DNA of 64,000 bases, from the NCBI RefSeq assembly GCF_002355895.1, contig NZ_AP017652.1, positions 839,001-903,000 on the forward strand. The letters run 5' to 3'. Origin of the DNA: Streptococcus sp. NPS 308 (GTDB lineage: Bacteria > Bacillota > Bacilli > Lactobacillales > Streptococcaceae). A program made the position numbers and the translations under genes. The notes under the pieces were generated by a model that made no database searches, was not told where the DNA came from, and was given only the letters and a program-made list of their open reading frames with translations. Shown in pieces: positions 52,343-62,788 of the stretch; the stretch's first letter is position 1; each line of letters opens with the position of its first letter.

Positions 52343-54331
52343 ATGTTCCGATTAACCAATAAGTTAGCGGTATCTAATTTGATTAAAAACCGCAAACTCT
52401 ACTATCCCTTTGCCCTTGCTGTTCTCTTAGCAGTGACCATCACCTATCTCTTTTACTCACTGTCACTTAATCCTAACATTGGCAAGATCCGAGGGGGAGA
52501 AACTATCTCTATGACCCTTGCTCTCGGAATGGTGGTTGTTACCATCGCTTCTGGAATTATTGTCCTTTATGCCAATAGTTTTGTCATGAAGAACCGCTCC
52601 AAGGAGCTGGGTGTATATGGTATGCTGGGTCTTGAAAAGCGCCATTTAATCAGTATGGTTTTTAAGGAGCTTCTTATTTTTGGTTCCTTAACCTTGACAG
52701 CTGGTCTCGGCCTAGGAGCTCTCTTTGATAAGCTAATCTTTGCCCTTCTTCTGAAGTTGATGAAGATGAAAGTGGAGCTCGTTTCGACTTTCCAACCAAT
52801 TGTCTTTATCCTAGTTCTCATCGTCTTTGGAGCTATCTTCCTAGGTCTGATTTTTATCAATGCCTTTCGCATCGCACGCATGAATGCCCTTCAACTCTCT
52901 CGTGAAAAGGCCAGTGGTGAGAAAAAAGGACGTTTCTTAGGTCTTCAAACTATACTAGGTTTGATTAGTATGGGAGCGGGTTACTACCTAGCAGTAACAG
53001 TTGAAAATCCACTTTCTGCTGTTCTTATTTTCTTCGTAGCAGTCTTGTTGGTAATCTTTGGCACTTACCTCTTGTTTAATGCAGGGATTACAGTATTTCT
53101 GCAAATCTTGAAGAAAAACAAGCGTTACTATTACCAACCCAACAACATGATTTCCGTATCCAATCTCATTTTCCGTATGAAGAAAAATGCGGTTGGTCTG
53201 GCAACGATTGCTATTCTCTCAACCATGGTCTTGGTGACTATGTCTGCTGCAACGAGTATCTTTAAGGCATCAGAAAACTTCAAGAAGGTCATGAATCCAC
53301 ATGATTTTGGGATTACAGGACAGAATGTTGGAAAAGAAGACATCGAAAAACTCTTGAACCAGTATGCTAGTGATAAAGGATTGACTGTCACAAAGAAAGA
53401 AGTCCTTACATACAGTAACTTTGGTGTAGCAAATCAAGAAGGTACGAAATTGACAATCTTTGAGAAAGGTCAAAATCGTGTTCAACCGAAAACTATTTTT
53501 ATGGTCTTTGACCAAAAAGACTACGAGAATATGACAGGACAGAAACTTGCACTTTCGGGTAAGGAAGTTGGATTGTTTGCTCAAAACAAGCAACTTCAAG
53601 GTCAAAAAGAACTGACTCTGAATGACCAGACTTACACAATTAAAGAAGAAATCAAAAAAGATTTTATTCTTGAACATGTCCCAAATCAGTACAATATTCT
53701 AACTTCGGACTATAACTATCTGGTTGTTCCTGACTTACAAGCCTTTCTTGACCAGCATCCTAACTCTTCCATCTTTAATCAATACTATGGTGGTATGAAT
53801 GTAACGGCTAGTGAGGACGAGCAGCTTAAAATTGCAGATGAATATTCAAAATTCGTCAACAACTTTAATAGAGAATTAAACAAAGAAGGAAGCTATGTTT
53901 ACGGAAGCAATCTGGCTGATAGTAGTGCGCAGATGAGTGCTCTCTTTGGTGGAGTCTTCTTCATCGGTATCTTCCTCTCTATCATCTTTATGGTGGGAAC
54001 GGTTCTCGTCATCTACTACAAACAAATCTCTGAAGGATATGAAGACCGTGAACGCTTTATCATTTTGCAAAAAGTCGGTCTCGATCAAAAGCAAATCAAG
54101 CAAACTATCAACAAACAGGTCCTAACTGTTTTCTTCCTCCCATTGCTCTTTGCCTTCCTACACCTTGCCTTTGCCTATCATATGCTTAGCCTCATCCTAA
54201 AAGTCATTGGGGTGCTAGATGCGACCATGATGTTGACTGTCACTTTATCCATCTGTGCTATCTTCCTCATCGTCTATGTCTTAATCTTTATGATTACCTC
54301 AAGAAGCTATCGCAAGATTGTGCAAATGTAA
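52343..54331 (+). CDS. BceB-type ABC transporter permease
   Basis: 662-aa permease of the FtsX/MacB superfamily with ten predicted membrane segments. The large extracellular domain lies between segments 7 and 8 (about residues 315-525), the hallmark of BceB-type antimicrobial-peptide sensors and detoxifiers. N-R-S-K-E-L-G-V-Y-G-M-L-G appears after the second segment, as usual. It pairs with the upstream ATPase. Confidence 0.92.
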   Translation: MFRLTNKLAVSNLIKNRKLYYPFALAVLLAVTITYLFYSLSLNPNIGKIRGGETISMTLALGMVVVTIASGIIVLYANSFVMKNRSKELGVYGMLGLEKRHLISMVFKELLIFGSLTLTAGLGLGALFDKLIFALLLKLMKMKVELVSTFQPIVFILVLIVFGAIFLGLIFINAFRIARMNALQLSREKASGEKKGRFLGLQTILGLISMGAGYYLAVTVENPLSAVLIFFVAVLLVIFGTYLLFNAGITVFLQILKKNKRYYYQPNNMISVSNLIFRMKKNAVGLATIAILSTMVLVTMSAATSIFKASENFKKVMNPHDFGITGQNVGKEDIEKLLNQYASDKGLTVTKKEVLTYSNFGVANQEGTKLTIFEKGQNRVQPKTIFMVFDQKDYENMTGQKLALSGKEVGLFAQNKQLQGQKELTLNDQTYTIKEEIKKDFILEHVPNQYNILTSDYNYLVVPDLQAFLDQHPNSSIFNQYYGGMNVTASEDEQLKIADEYSKFVNNFNRELNKEGSYVYGSNLADSSAQMSALFGGVFFIGIFLSIIFMVGTVLVIYYKQISEGYEDRERFIILQKVGLDQKQIKQTINKQVLTVFFLPLLFAFLHLAFAYHMLSLILKVIGVLDATMMLTVTLSICAIFLIVYVLIFMITSRSYRKIVQM

Positions 54332-54338
54332 AAAAAAG

Positions 54339-54370
54339 ATACCTCGATATTCATCGAGGTATTTCTTTAT
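54339..54370. terminator. Bidirectional terminator between bceB-like and VIT genes
   Basis: 10-bp perfect stem ATACCTCGAT / ATCGAGGTAT with an ATTC loop. A run on one side and T-rich on the other, between convergent genes. Confidence 0.88.
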
Positions 54371-54371
54371 C

Positions 54372-55067
54372 TTAAATGCTGAAGAGTTGTCCAAACAGGT
54401 AAGTCACTCCCATGGTGAGAAGTCCGATACAGAGGTTACGGATCATAGCAGTTTTCGTAGGTGCCTTGCCTAGTTTAGCACTGGTATAGCCAGTGACGAG
54501 AAGGGAAAGGGCAACGATAAAAACAGTAGCAGGAATGCGATAATCACTTGGAAAGACAGTGATCGAAAGCATGGGAGGAAGACTTCCCAGTACAAAGGCG
54601 ATAAAGCTAGAGATTGCAGCATGCCAAGGATTGGTAAATTCTTCGTACTCGATACCGTATTTTTCCTCAACCAAGGCTTTGAGTGGATTCTTTAAAAAGG
54701 CCTTGTTGGTCAAGAGTTGGGCTGACGTTTCACACTCACCATTTTGAAGGTAAGCAGCATAGAGGGATTGTTTTGCAGATTCGATGTCCTTATCCAAGAG
54801 CAACTGTTCTCTAGCGACAGCGGCTTCTTCCGTGTCTTTCTGAGTCGATACAGAGACATATTCGCCACCTGCCATAGAAAAAGCACCAGCGAGGATAGCG
54901 GCCAATCCTGATAGAAAGATAATCCAGATATTGCTTGTCGCACTGGCAACACCGATAACGACTCCAGCGATGGAAATAATCCCATCATTGGCTCCCAGAA
55001 CACCTGCGCGTAGGATATTGAGTCGGCCTGCAAAGTTTGCATCAATTTCATGTTTTATTTCTGTCAT
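54372..55067 (-). CDS. VIT1/CCC1-family membrane transporter
   Basis: 231-aa VIT1/CCC1 family protein, likely exporting Fe2+ or Mn2+. About five hydrophobic segments are visible, with the family N-terminal block L-R-A-G-V-L-G-A-N-D-G-I-I-S-I-A-G-V-V-I-G and the G-A-F-S-M-A-G-G-E-Y-V-S-V block. The start at 55067 (M-T-E-I-K-H-E) is set by AAAGGAG six bases upstream. An in-frame extension to 55115 would include the -10. Confidence 0.88.
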   Translation of the reverse strand: MTEIKHEIDANFAGRLNILRAGVLGANDGIISIAGVVIGVASATSNIWIIFLSGLAAILAGAFSMAGGEYVSVSTQKDTEEAAVAREQLLLDKDIESAKQSLYAAYLQNGECETSAQLLTNKAFLKNPLKALVEEKYGIEYEEFTNPWHAAISSFIAFVLGSLPPMLSITVFPSDYRIPATVFIVALSLLVTGYTSAKLGKAPTKTAMIRNLCIGLLTMGVTYLFGQLFSI

Positions 55068-55086
55068 AGTCATCTCCTTTCTTTTC

Positions 55087-55115
55087 ATTATAGAGAAAAG
55101 AGTAGGGGAAAACAA
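55087..55115 (-). promoter_or_regulatory. Promoter of the VIT-family gene
   Basis: On the minus strand, TTGTTT (55115-55110), 17 bp, then TATAAT (55092-55087). Confidence 0.82.
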
Positions 55116-55226
55116 TCTTTTTAAACTATCTGAAAAAAGTTCTACGATTCTAATTTTTAGGCCTTTTGAAGTTTCTCCGAAAAAGTAGTGCTATCCTACT
55201 GTACTGGACCTTTTTAAACTTATCTA

Positions 55227-55235
55227 TGGTATAAT
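55227..55235 (+). promoter_or_regulatory. Extended -10 promoter of HAD-HAD-ftsY operon
   Basis: TG-g-TATAAT. The -35 is weak. Confidence 0.7.
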
Positions 55236-55272
55236 AGAAGATAGATTTATCAATTGGAGTATGAAGGATTTT

Positions 55273-56064
55273 ATGATTAAACTTGTAGCAACCGATATGG
55301 ATGGAACCTTTCTAGACGGAGAGGGTCGGTTTGATATGGAACGCCTCAAAAACTTGCTTGTTTCCTACAAGGAGAGGGGAATTTATTTTGCTGTGGCCTC
55401 GGGTCGTGGCATCTTATCCCTTAAAAAGCTATTTGCTGATGTGCGTGATGAAGTGATTTTTATAGCTGAAAATGGGAGCTATGTTGAGTTTCATGGGGAG
55501 GATATGTATGAGGCTACTATGCCTCGGGATTTTTACTTGAGCACTTTTGAAGCTTTAAAGAAATCACCTTATTTTAACGAAAGAAAAATGCTTCTGACAG
55601 GGAAAAAAGCTTGTTATGTATTGGAAACAGTGGATGAGACTTATCTAAAGTTAAGTAGTCACTACAATGAAAACATTCAAAAAGTAGCACGTTTGGAAGA
55701 TATCACGGATGAGATTTTTAAATTCACTACTAACTTTACTGAAGAAACGATAGAAGCTGGAGAGGCCTGGGTCAACGAAAATGTTCCTGGTGTGAAAGCC
55801 ATGACAACAGGTTTTGAATCCATCGATATTGTCTTGGACTATGTTGATAAGGGTGTGGCTATTGTTGAGCTGGCAAAAAAACTTGGTCTCACCATGGATC
55901 AGGTTATGGCGTTTGGCGATAATCTCAATGACCTTCACATGATGCAGGTTGTTGGACATCCAATCGCTCCTGAAAATGCGAGACCAGAGATTTTAGAATT
56001 AGCAGAAGCAGTGATTGGCCACCATAAGGACCAATCAGTGATGACTTATATGGAGGGCTTGTAA
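55273..56064 (+). CDS. Cof-type HAD phosphatase (first)
   Basis: 263-aa HAD-superfamily hydrolase of the Cof/IIB type. The nucleophile motif is D8-M-D-G-T, motif II lies in V-A-S-G-R-G, and the C-terminal G-D-N-L-N-D binds Mg. Substrates are typically sugar phosphates or flavin phosphates, unknown here. ATG 55273 is chosen because AAGGA lies just upstream. ATG 55261 would have GGAG only one base away. Its stop overlaps the start of the second HAD gene (TAATG). Confidence 0.85.
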   Translation: MIKLVATDMDGTFLDGEGRFDMERLKNLLVSYKERGIYFAVASGRGILSLKKLFADVRDEVIFIAENGSYVEFHGEDMYEATMPRDFYLSTFEALKKSPYFNERKMLLTGKKACYVLETVDETYLKLSSHYNENIQKVARLEDITDEIFKFTTNFTEETIEAGEAWVNENVPGVKAMTTGFESIDIVLDYVDKGVAIVELAKKLGLTMDQVMAFGDNLNDLHMMQVVGHPIAPENARPEILELAEAVIGHHKDQSVMTYMEGL

Positions 56065-56882
56065 TGGCAGATATTAAATTGATTGCACTCGATTTAGATG
56101 GAACCTTGCTGACAACGGATAAAAAGCTGACAGATCGTACCAAGGAGGTCCTCAAAGCTGCGCGTGATCGTGGCATCAAGGTCGTTCTGACAACAGGTCG
56201 TCCTTTGAAGGCTATGGATTTCTTTCTCCATGAGCTAGGGACTGACGGTCAAGAGGATGAGTACACCATCACCTTTAATGGTGGTCTGGTACAGAAAAAT
56301 ACTGGAGAGATTCTCGATAAAACCGTCTTTTCAATCGACGATGTGGCACGTTTGTACGAGGAAACTGAAAAACTCGGACTTCCGTTAGATGCTATTTCAG
56401 AAGGAACAGTCTATCAAATCCAGTCGGACCAAGAAAGTCTCTATGCTAAGTTCAACCCAGCCTTGACTTTCGTACCTGTCGCTTTTGAAGATCTATCTAG
56501 TCAGATGACATATAATAAATGTGTGACCGCCTTTGCCCAAGAACCTTTGGATGCAGCGATTCAACAGATTTCTCCAGAATTGTTTGACCAATACGAAATC
56601 TTCAAATCGCGTGAACTCTTATTGGAATGGTCGCCAAAAAAAGTCCACAAGGCAACAGGTTTAGCGAAATTAATTAAACACTTAGGAATCGACCAAAGCC
56701 AAGTCATGGCTTGTGGGGACGAGGCCAATGACCTTTCTATGATTGAGTGGGCAGGTCTGGGAGTTGCCATGCAAAATGCAGTTCCAGCGGTTAAGGAAGT
56801 TGCCAATGTGATTACCCCCATGACCAACGACGAGGAAGCCGTTGCCTGGGCTATCGAAGAATACGTGCTAAAGGAGAACTAG
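56064..56882 (+). CDS. Cof-type HAD phosphatase (second)
   Basis: 272-aa HAD-IIB hydrolase with D-L-D-G-T-L-L, T-T-G-R-P and G-D-E-A-N-D. It is related to the gene before it, sharing the fold and motifs. It overlaps that gene by one base and precedes ftsY by 3 bp, so the three form one transcription unit. The substrate is unknown. Confidence 0.88.
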   Translation: MADIKLIALDLDGTLLTTDKKLTDRTKEVLKAARDRGIKVVLTTGRPLKAMDFFLHELGTDGQEDEYTITFNGGLVQKNTGEILDKTVFSIDDVARLYEETEKLGLPLDAISEGTVYQIQSDQESLYAKFNPALTFVPVAFEDLSSQMTYNKCVTAFAQEPLDAAIQQISPELFDQYEIFKSRELLLEWSPKKVHKATGLAKLIKHLGIDQSQVMACGDEANDLSMIEWAGLGVAMQNAVPAVKEVANVITPMTNDEEAVAWAIEEYVLKEN

Positions 56883-56885
56883 AAT

Positions 56886-58172
56886 ATGGGATTATTTGAC
56901 CGTCTATTCGGAAAAAAAGAAGAGCCGAAAATTGAAGATGTTGTAAAAGAAGCTCTGGAAAATCTTGATTTGTCAGAAGAAGTTGAAGAAAACCAAACGG
57001 CAGTCGAAGAGACAGCGACGGACAAAGTGGAAGAAACACCTGCTCAAGAAGAAACCCCACAGATCTCGACAGAAGAAGTTATTGAACCAGAAGCAGTCGA
57101 GGAAACTGCTCAGGAAGAGCTTGAGCTAGAATCTGATGAACTGGAACGATTCCAAGAGTCAGAAAAAATTCTAGAAGAAGAGAACCAAGAAACTGTAGAA
57201 GAGCCTGCATCTGAAGTAGTAGAAGACGAACTTCCTCAGGTTGAAGAAACCGTTCAGGAAAAATATGACCGCAGTCTCAAGAAAACGCGTACGGGATTCG
57301 GTGCTCGTTTGAATGCCTTCTTTGCCAACTTCCGTTCAGTCGATGAAGAATTCTTCGAGGAATTGGAAGAACTGCTCATCATGAGTGACGTCGGTGTGCA
57401 AGTCGCTTCCAACTTAACAGAAGAACTACGCTATGAAGCTAAACTCGAAAACGCTAAGAAGCCAGACGCACTTCGTCGTGTCATTATCGAGAAATTGGTT
57501 GAACTCTATGAGAAGGATGGCAACTACGATGAAAGTATCCACTTCCAAGATGGTTTGACAGTCATGCTCTTTGTCGGAGTCAATGGTGTTGGGAAAACAA
57601 CTTCTATCGGGAAATTGGCTCATCGCTACAAACAAGCTGGAAAAAAAGTCATGTTGGTTGCGGCAGATACCTTCCGTGCGGGTGCTGTGGCCCAGCTAGC
57701 AGAATGGGGTCGACGTGTGGCTGTTCCTGTTGTGACGGGACCTGAAAAGGCTGATCCAGCAAGTGTGGTATTTGATGGGATGGAACGTGCTGTAGCAGAA
57801 GGGATTGATATTCTCATGATTGATACAGCAGGTCGTCTGCAAAACAAGGACAACCTCATGGCTGAGTTGGAAAAGATTGGTCGTATTATCAAACGTGTCG
57901 TACCAGACGCGCCACATGAAACCTTCCTGGCACTCGATGCTTCAACTGGACAAAATGCCTTGGTGCAAGCTAAAGAATTTTCTAAAATCACTCCTGTTAC
58001 CGGTATTGTATTGACTAAGATTGATGGAACTGCCCGAGGTGGTGTTGTTCTGGCTATCCGCGAAGAACTCAATATCCCTGTAAAATTGATTGGTTTCGGT
58101 GAAAAAATCGATGATATCGGTGAATTCAACTCCGAAAACTTTATGAAAGGTCTCTTAGAGGGCTTGATTTAA
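56886..58172 (+). CDS. ftsY: Signal recognition particle receptor FtsY
   Basis: 428-aa SRP receptor GTPase that docks ribosome-SRP complexes at the membrane. A Glu-rich acidic A domain (about 15-125) precedes the NG domain. The P-loop is G-V-N-G-V-G-K-T-T, followed by D-T-F-R-A-G-A, D-T-A-G-R and T-K-I-D-G-T-A-R-G-G. Complete. It is followed by a strong bidirectional terminator. Confidence 0.96.
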   Translation: MGLFDRLFGKKEEPKIEDVVKEALENLDLSEEVEENQTAVEETATDKVEETPAQEETPQISTEEVIEPEAVEETAQEELELESDELERFQESEKILEEENQETVEEPASEVVEDELPQVEETVQEKYDRSLKKTRTGFGARLNAFFANFRSVDEEFFEELEELLIMSDVGVQVASNLTEELRYEAKLENAKKPDALRRVIIEKLVELYEKDGNYDESIHFQDGLTVMLFVGVNGVGKTTSIGKLAHRYKQAGKKVMLVAADTFRAGAVAQLAEWGRRVAVPVVTGPEKADPASVVFDGMERAVAEGIDILMIDTAGRLQNKDNLMAELEKIGRIIKRVVPDAPHETFLALDASTGQNALVQAKEFSKITPVTGIVLTKIDGTARGGVVLAIREELNIPVKLIGFGEKIDDIGEFNSENFMKGLLEGLI

Positions 58173-58181
58173 TACAAAATA

Positions 58182-58215
58182 AATATCCTGCAAGTCAATC
58201 TTGCAGGATATTTTT
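58182..58215. terminator. Bidirectional terminator between ftsY and zwf
   Basis: 13-bp perfect stem AATATCCTGCAAG / CTTGCAGGATATT with a 5-nt loop and flanking T/A tracts. Confidence 0.92.
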
Positions 58216-58216
58216 G

Positions 58217-59704
58217 TTATTCTAAACGACCTTCTTCACGATAGGCGATATCTGGTTGCCAGGTCCATTTGGCTCCATACTTCTCAAGTAAGTCAAAGCT
58301 AGCTTGTGGTCCCATGCTTCCAGCTTTATAGTCATGAAGTGGGGCACTATTTTCAGCCCAGAGCTTTTCGATACGGTCAATCAATTTCCACGAAGCACTT
58401 ACCTCATCCCAGTGGCTAAAATTGGTTGAGTTGTTATTCAAGACATCGTAGATTAATTTCTCGTATGGGTCTGGTGAGGCTCCAGTAGCAGTAGCATCTG
58501 TACGGTAATCCAGAGAGCTTGGTGCCAGGTTAAATTCTTCACCGACTTGCTTCCCATTGAGGCTGAGAGAGAATCCTTCAGTTGGTTGGATATAGATGGT
58601 CAAGATATTTGGCGCTAACGGTTCTCCAAAGATAGAGTCCATTTGCTTAAAGACGATATTGACATGAGTCCCTTTTTCAGTCAGACGTTTCCCTGTACGG
58701 AAGAAGAAGGGAACACCACGGAAACGATCGCTGTCTACAAAGAAGGCGCCAGATGCGAAAGTTTCTGTTGTAGATTCAGGATCGACGTTTGGCTCGCTAC
58801 GATAGGAAATGTATTTCATGCCATCGATTTTACCAGAGCGATATTGACCACGGATAAACTGTTCCTTCAATTCTTCCTCAGTTGGATGATAGAGGTTTTT
58901 AAAGACCTTTATCTTTTCAGCACGAATCTCATCCTTTGTAAAGCTAGCTGGTTTGTCCATGGCTAGAAGAGAGAGGAGTTGAAGAGTATGATTTTGCACC
59001 ATATCACGAAGGGCACCAGATTGATCATAGTAGCCACCGCGTTCTTCTACACCCAAGCGTTCCGCAAAGGTAATCTGAACATTATCGATGTGTTCGCGAT
59101 TCCAAACATTCTCAAAGATCATGTTGGCAAAACGAACAGCAAAGATACTCTGAATCATCTCTTTACCTAGGTAATGGTCAATACGGTAGATTTGCTCCTC
59201 ATCAAAGGCTGCAAGGAGATCTTCATTGAGTTTGCTAGCTGTTTCGTAGTCTGTACCAAATGGTTTCTCAACGATCAAGCGCTCAAAACCTTTGCCATCA
59301 ACAATGTTTTCAGATTTGAGGTGCTTGGCAATAGTTCCAAAGAACTGAGGTGCCATAGACAAGAAGAAGAGCTTATTGTGTTCAGCTTGGTATTTTTCGT
59401 TAAGCTCAGCTTGTAATTGGCGCAAAGCAATGTAATGTTCCGTATCGTTCACATCATGGCTTTGATAGTAGAAGTGGCTAGCAAATTCTTGGGCTTGCTC
59501 GGTACTATCTGCCAAATCAAGGATGGATTCGACAACTACAGATTCAAAATATTCCTTACTCCAAGGTCTACGAGCTGTTCCGATAACAGCAAAATGCTCA
59601 GAGAGATTGCCTGATTTATAGAGTCTGAAAAGGGAAGGGTAGAGTTTGCGTTTAGCTAAATCTCCACTCGCACCGAAAATTGTAACAATAACCTTTGATG
59701 ACAT
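58217..59704 (-). CDS. zwf: Glucose-6-phosphate dehydrogenase
   Basis: 495-aa first enzyme of the oxidative pentose phosphate pathway, making NADPH. The N-terminal nucleotide site is G-A-S-G-D-L-A-K-R-K-L-Y-P, and the substrate-binding active-site block is R-I-D-H-Y-L-G-K-E. F-R-T-G-K-R-L follows. The length is typical. It is a single gene transcribed from an extended -10 upstream on the minus strand. Confidence 0.96.
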   Translation of the reverse strand: MSSKVIVTIFGASGDLAKRKLYPSLFRLYKSGNLSEHFAVIGTARRPWSKEYFESVVVESILDLADSTEQAQEFASHFYYQSHDVNDTEHYIALRQLQAELNEKYQAEHNKLFFLSMAPQFFGTIAKHLKSENIVDGKGFERLIVEKPFGTDYETASKLNEDLLAAFDEEQIYRIDHYLGKEMIQSIFAVRFANMIFENVWNREHIDNVQITFAERLGVEERGGYYDQSGALRDMVQNHTLQLLSLLAMDKPASFTKDEIRAEKIKVFKNLYHPTEEELKEQFIRGQYRSGKIDGMKYISYRSEPNVDPESTTETFASGAFFVDSDRFRGVPFFFRTGKRLTEKGTHVNIVFKQMDSIFGEPLAPNILTIYIQPTEGFSLSLNGKQVGEEFNLAPSSLDYRTDATATGASPDPYEKLIYDVLNNNSTNFSHWDEVSASWKLIDRIEKLWAENSAPLHDYKAGSMGPQASFDLLEKYGAKWTWQPDIAYREEGRLE

Positions 59705-59774
59705 CTAGCTACCTAATTTCTATATTTTTTCCTAGTTGGACTAGGGATGAGATTTCCTCATTATCATAGTTTTT

Positions 59775-59783
59775 ATTTTATCA
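59775..59783 (-). promoter_or_regulatory. Probable extended -10 promoter of zwf
   Basis: On the minus strand TG-a-TAAAAT. A second TGATAAT lies closer to the gene. The leader also holds an inverted repeat CCTAGT / ACTAGG (59731-59745). Confidence 0.5.
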
Positions 59784-59819
59784 TAATTTTCAAAAAAAAC
59801 AAAAAATCCAATACGCAAT

Positions 59820-59850
59820 TAAAAAACTGTAAGGAGAACCTTACAGTTTT
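59820..59850 (-). terminator. Terminator of the glnPQ-type operon
   Basis: Minus-strand stem CTGTAAGG / CCTTACAG (extendable by A-T pairs) followed by a T run. Confidence 0.85.
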
Positions 59851-59853
59851 GTT

Positions 59854-60594
59854 TTATACATTTAAGACCTTGTCTAAAAATTCTTTTAGACGAGGGTGTT
59901 GCGGATTATCAAAGATTTGATCTGGTGTCCCATCTTCCAGGAATTCACCATCAGCCGTAAAGATAACACGGTTGGCTACCTGACGAGCAAATCCCATCTC
60001 ATGGGTTACGATAATCATGGTCATGCCTTGCTCTGCTAATTCCTTCATAACGTTTAGTACATCTCCGACCATCTCAGGATCAAGAGCGGAAGTTGGCTCA
60101 TCAAAGAGCATGATATCAGGATTCATGGCAAGTCCACGAGCGATAGCTACACGCTGTTTCTGACCACCTGATAGGCTATCTGGGTTAGCATTAGCTTTGT
60201 CTGCAAGACCGACTTTCTCCAGCAACTCCATCCCCAATTTTTCAGCTTCTTCTTTTATCATTCGTTTGTGTTCAATAGGTGCAAAAGTGATATTTTCTAG
60301 GACGGACATGTGAGGAAAGAGGTTGAAATGTTGGAAGACCATTCCCACGTTTTCACGAACATGGTCGACATTGGTTGACTTTTCAGTCAAATCATAACCA
60401 TTCACAGTGATGTGACCACTCGTTACCTCCTCGAGAAGGTTAAGGCTACGGAGGAAAGTGGATTTACCAGAACCAGAAGGACCGATGATACAGACAACAT
60501 CTCCTTCATAGAATTTAGTCGTAATGCCTTTTAAAACTTCGTTTTTTCCATAATACTTATGCAAATCATTTACATCAATTTTTAGTTTTGCCAT
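59854..60594 (-). CDS. glnQ: Polar amino acid ABC transporter ATPase (GlnQ-like)
   Basis: 246-aa ATPase energising the amino-acid importer encoded upstream. Walker [10 protein letters not shown], signature L-S-G-G-Q-K-Q-R, Walker [12 protein letters not shown] and H in V-T-H-E-M-G. Typical of polar amino acid (His/Gln/Glu) systems. It overlaps the permease gene by one base. Exact specificity is inferred. Confidence 0.9.
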   Translation of the reverse strand: MAKLKIDVNDLHKYYGKNEVLKGITTKFYEGDVVCIIGPSGSGKSTFLRSLNLLEEVTSGHITVNGYDLTEKSTNVDHVRENVGMVFQHFNLFPHMSVLENITFAPIEHKRMIKEEAEKLGMELLEKVGLADKANANPDSLSGGQKQRVAIARGLAMNPDIMLFDEPTSALDPEMVGDVLNVMKELAEQGMTMIIVTHEMGFARQVANRVIFTADGEFLEDGTPDQIFDNPQHPRLKEFLDKVLNV

Positions 60595-62759
60595 TAACGA
60601 ATCCTCTTTTCTAAGCGTTTCGCTAGTCTAGTCAAAAGCGTGATAATTACAAGATAGAAGATAGCAAGGATTGCATACATCTTGAAACTTTGGTAGTTAC
60701 GGGCGATGATGATCTTACCAGTTTGGAAAAGTTCCACCAAACCGATAGCAGATACGATGGTTGTATCTTTAAGAGCGATAACGAATTGGTTGACAAAGTT
60801 TGGCAACATCAATTTAGTCGCTTGTGGCAAGATAATCTTACGCATGGTTTTTCCATAAGAGATACCAAGACTGCGGCTGGCCTCCATTTGTCCAACTGGA
60901 ACAGCTTGAATCCCGCCTCGAACAATTTCAGCGATATAAGCTGCCGCATTAAGTGAGAGGGCGATAGTACCAGCTACAAAGTCATTGATTGGACTTTGTT
61001 GGCCTGTAATGGACTCGATGAAGTTTGGAATTCCCCAGAAGATGAAGGCTGCAAGAATCATCAATGGAATTCCTCGAATAACATCAACGAAAATCTCAGA
61101 GATTAGACGAAGAGATTTGTATGGACTAACGCTAAACATACCGAAGATAATCCCGATGACAATGGCAATTGCAAATGAAATAAGCGCTAGAGCAAGAGTG
61201 ATTCCAAGTCCACTAAGAAGTTGTTTGTAGTTGTTTTGAAGCAAGCCCCAGATAGTAGTTTCGTCAACCGTACTTGTAGAGTTAGTTGAAGTTTCGCTAG
61301 CTAGATACTTGTCAAGAATCTTTTGGAATTCTCCGTTAGCTTTGAGGTTCGCAAGTCCATTATTGAACATCTGGATCAATTCAGGGTTTGTTCCTTTTTT
61401 AACCGCAAAGGCGGTTTCACCGATTGGAGTTCCAGCGATTGGTGTTTTCAATTTTTGACCTTGGCTGATAGAATATTTGAGAACAGGCTCGTCATCCATC
61501 ACGGCATCGATAGATCCAGTGTTCAGACTGTCATACATAGATGCGCCATCTGCAAAGGTTTTAATCTTATAACCGTATTTGCTTTGGTTCTCAGTAAGGA
61601 AGGTTTGAGAGGCAGTTCCGTTTTTAACACCGACAGTTTTATCCTTGAGGTCTTCATAAGAAGCAATTGTGCTTGATTCTTTCACACCGAGAATCGTATT
61701 TGCTGTGTAGTATGATTCTGAGAAGTCAAAGGTTTCCTTACGGGCATCTGTTACAGACATACCAGCAATGATACCATCTGCTTGTCCTGCTTGAACAGCA
61801 CTGATTGCTGCGTCAAATCCTGGGTTGGTAATTTCAATTTCAAAACCTTGATCTTTGGCAATGGCCTTGATGAGGTCCATATCAATACCAGTGTATTGAT
61901 TGCTTGAATTTTGAAAGACGAATGGGGCGAAAGATGAGTCGCTGGCAATAATGTACTTGCTCTTCACTGGAGTAGCTTTTTGTCCAGCAGCAGTAGTTGT
62001 CGTTGGGGTTGCCGTAGTTGTAGAAGCTGTCCATTTTTGGATGATTTGCTCCAAGCTACCATCCTTCTTCATTTGTGCTAGAGCTTCGTTAAACTCGGTA
62101 ACCAAGTGTTCATACTTGCTACCTTTCTTGACACCAAAGGCAAAGCTTCCAACAGCCTCACCATCCATATTGATGCTGAGATCTTGTCCTTGGTTAATCG
62201 CATACTCAATAACAGGTTTGTCATCCATGATGGCATTTACAGCACCAGCACTTAGACTGTTATTCATCAAATCACCTGTATCAAAGGTTTTAATAGAGAA
62301 ACCGTATTTATCTTTGATACTTTCGAGGAAACGTTGAGCGGCAGTTCCGTTCTTAACTCCAACTGTTTTGCCGCTAAGATCCTCATATTTGGTGATTTTA
62401 TTTGCCTTTGTGGTAGCAATGACAACTTTTGTATCATAATAAGTATCAGACATGGTAAAGACATTTTCACGTTCTTTTGTTTTTGTCATACCTGCCATAA
62501 TAGCATCTGCTTGACCTGACTGCACCGCATTTACAGCTGCATCAAAGCCAGGATAAGACATTTGGATGTTCCATCCTTTGATTTCTGCGACTTTATTGAT
62601 AATATCAACATCAATCCCTTTATAGGTTTGATCTGAATCTTTAAACTCAAAAGGTGCGTAAGCTGTATCAGACACAATCTTAACAGTATCAGCTTTTGCC
62701 ATACCTAGTGAGAAAATGGGAAATAAAATGAGCAAACATGCTAGTATTTTTTTCTTCAT
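60594..62759 (-). CDS. glnP: Fused amino acid ABC importer: two substrate-binding domains plus permease (GlnP-like)
   Basis: 721-aa fusion. A signal peptide (about 1-23) leads to two tandem type-3 solute-binding domains (about 24-245 and 270-500). Each carries Y-x-G-I-D-x-D and the G-V-K-N-G-T-A hinge block, and they are joined by a Thr/Ala linker (about 247-268). The C-terminal permease (about 510-721, with the [13 protein letters not shown] loop) follows. Lactococcal GlnP has the same architecture and imports glutamine and glutamate. The two binding domains differ, which suggests two affinities or substrates. Confidence 0.9.
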   Translation of the reverse strand: MKKKILACLLILFPIFSLGMAKADTVKIVSDTAYAPFEFKDSDQTYKGIDVDIINKVAEIKGWNIQMSYPGFDAAVNAVQSGQADAIMAGMTKTKERENVFTMSDTYYDTKVVIATTKANKITKYEDLSGKTVGVKNGTAAQRFLESIKDKYGFSIKTFDTGDLMNNSLSAGAVNAIMDDKPVIEYAINQGQDLSINMDGEAVGSFAFGVKKGSKYEHLVTEFNEALAQMKKDGSLEQIIQKWTASTTTATPTTTTAAGQKATPVKSKYIIASDSSFAPFVFQNSSNQYTGIDMDLIKAIAKDQGFEIEITNPGFDAAISAVQAGQADGIIAGMSVTDARKETFDFSESYYTANTILGVKESSTIASYEDLKDKTVGVKNGTASQTFLTENQSKYGYKIKTFADGASMYDSLNTGSIDAVMDDEPVLKYSISQGQKLKTPIAGTPIGETAFAVKKGTNPELIQMFNNGLANLKANGEFQKILDKYLASETSTNSTSTVDETTIWGLLQNNYKQLLSGLGITLALALISFAIAIVIGIIFGMFSVSPYKSLRLISEIFVDVIRGIPLMILAAFIFWGIPNFIESITGQQSPINDFVAGTIALSLNAAAYIAEIVRGGIQAVPVGQMEASRSLGISYGKTMRKIILPQATKLMLPNFVNQFVIALKDTTIVSAIGLVELFQTGKIIIARNYQSFKMYAILAIFYLVIITLLTRLAKRLEKRIR

Positions 62760-62788
62760 TTTTAGTCTCCTTTTCCGAATATTTTCCC

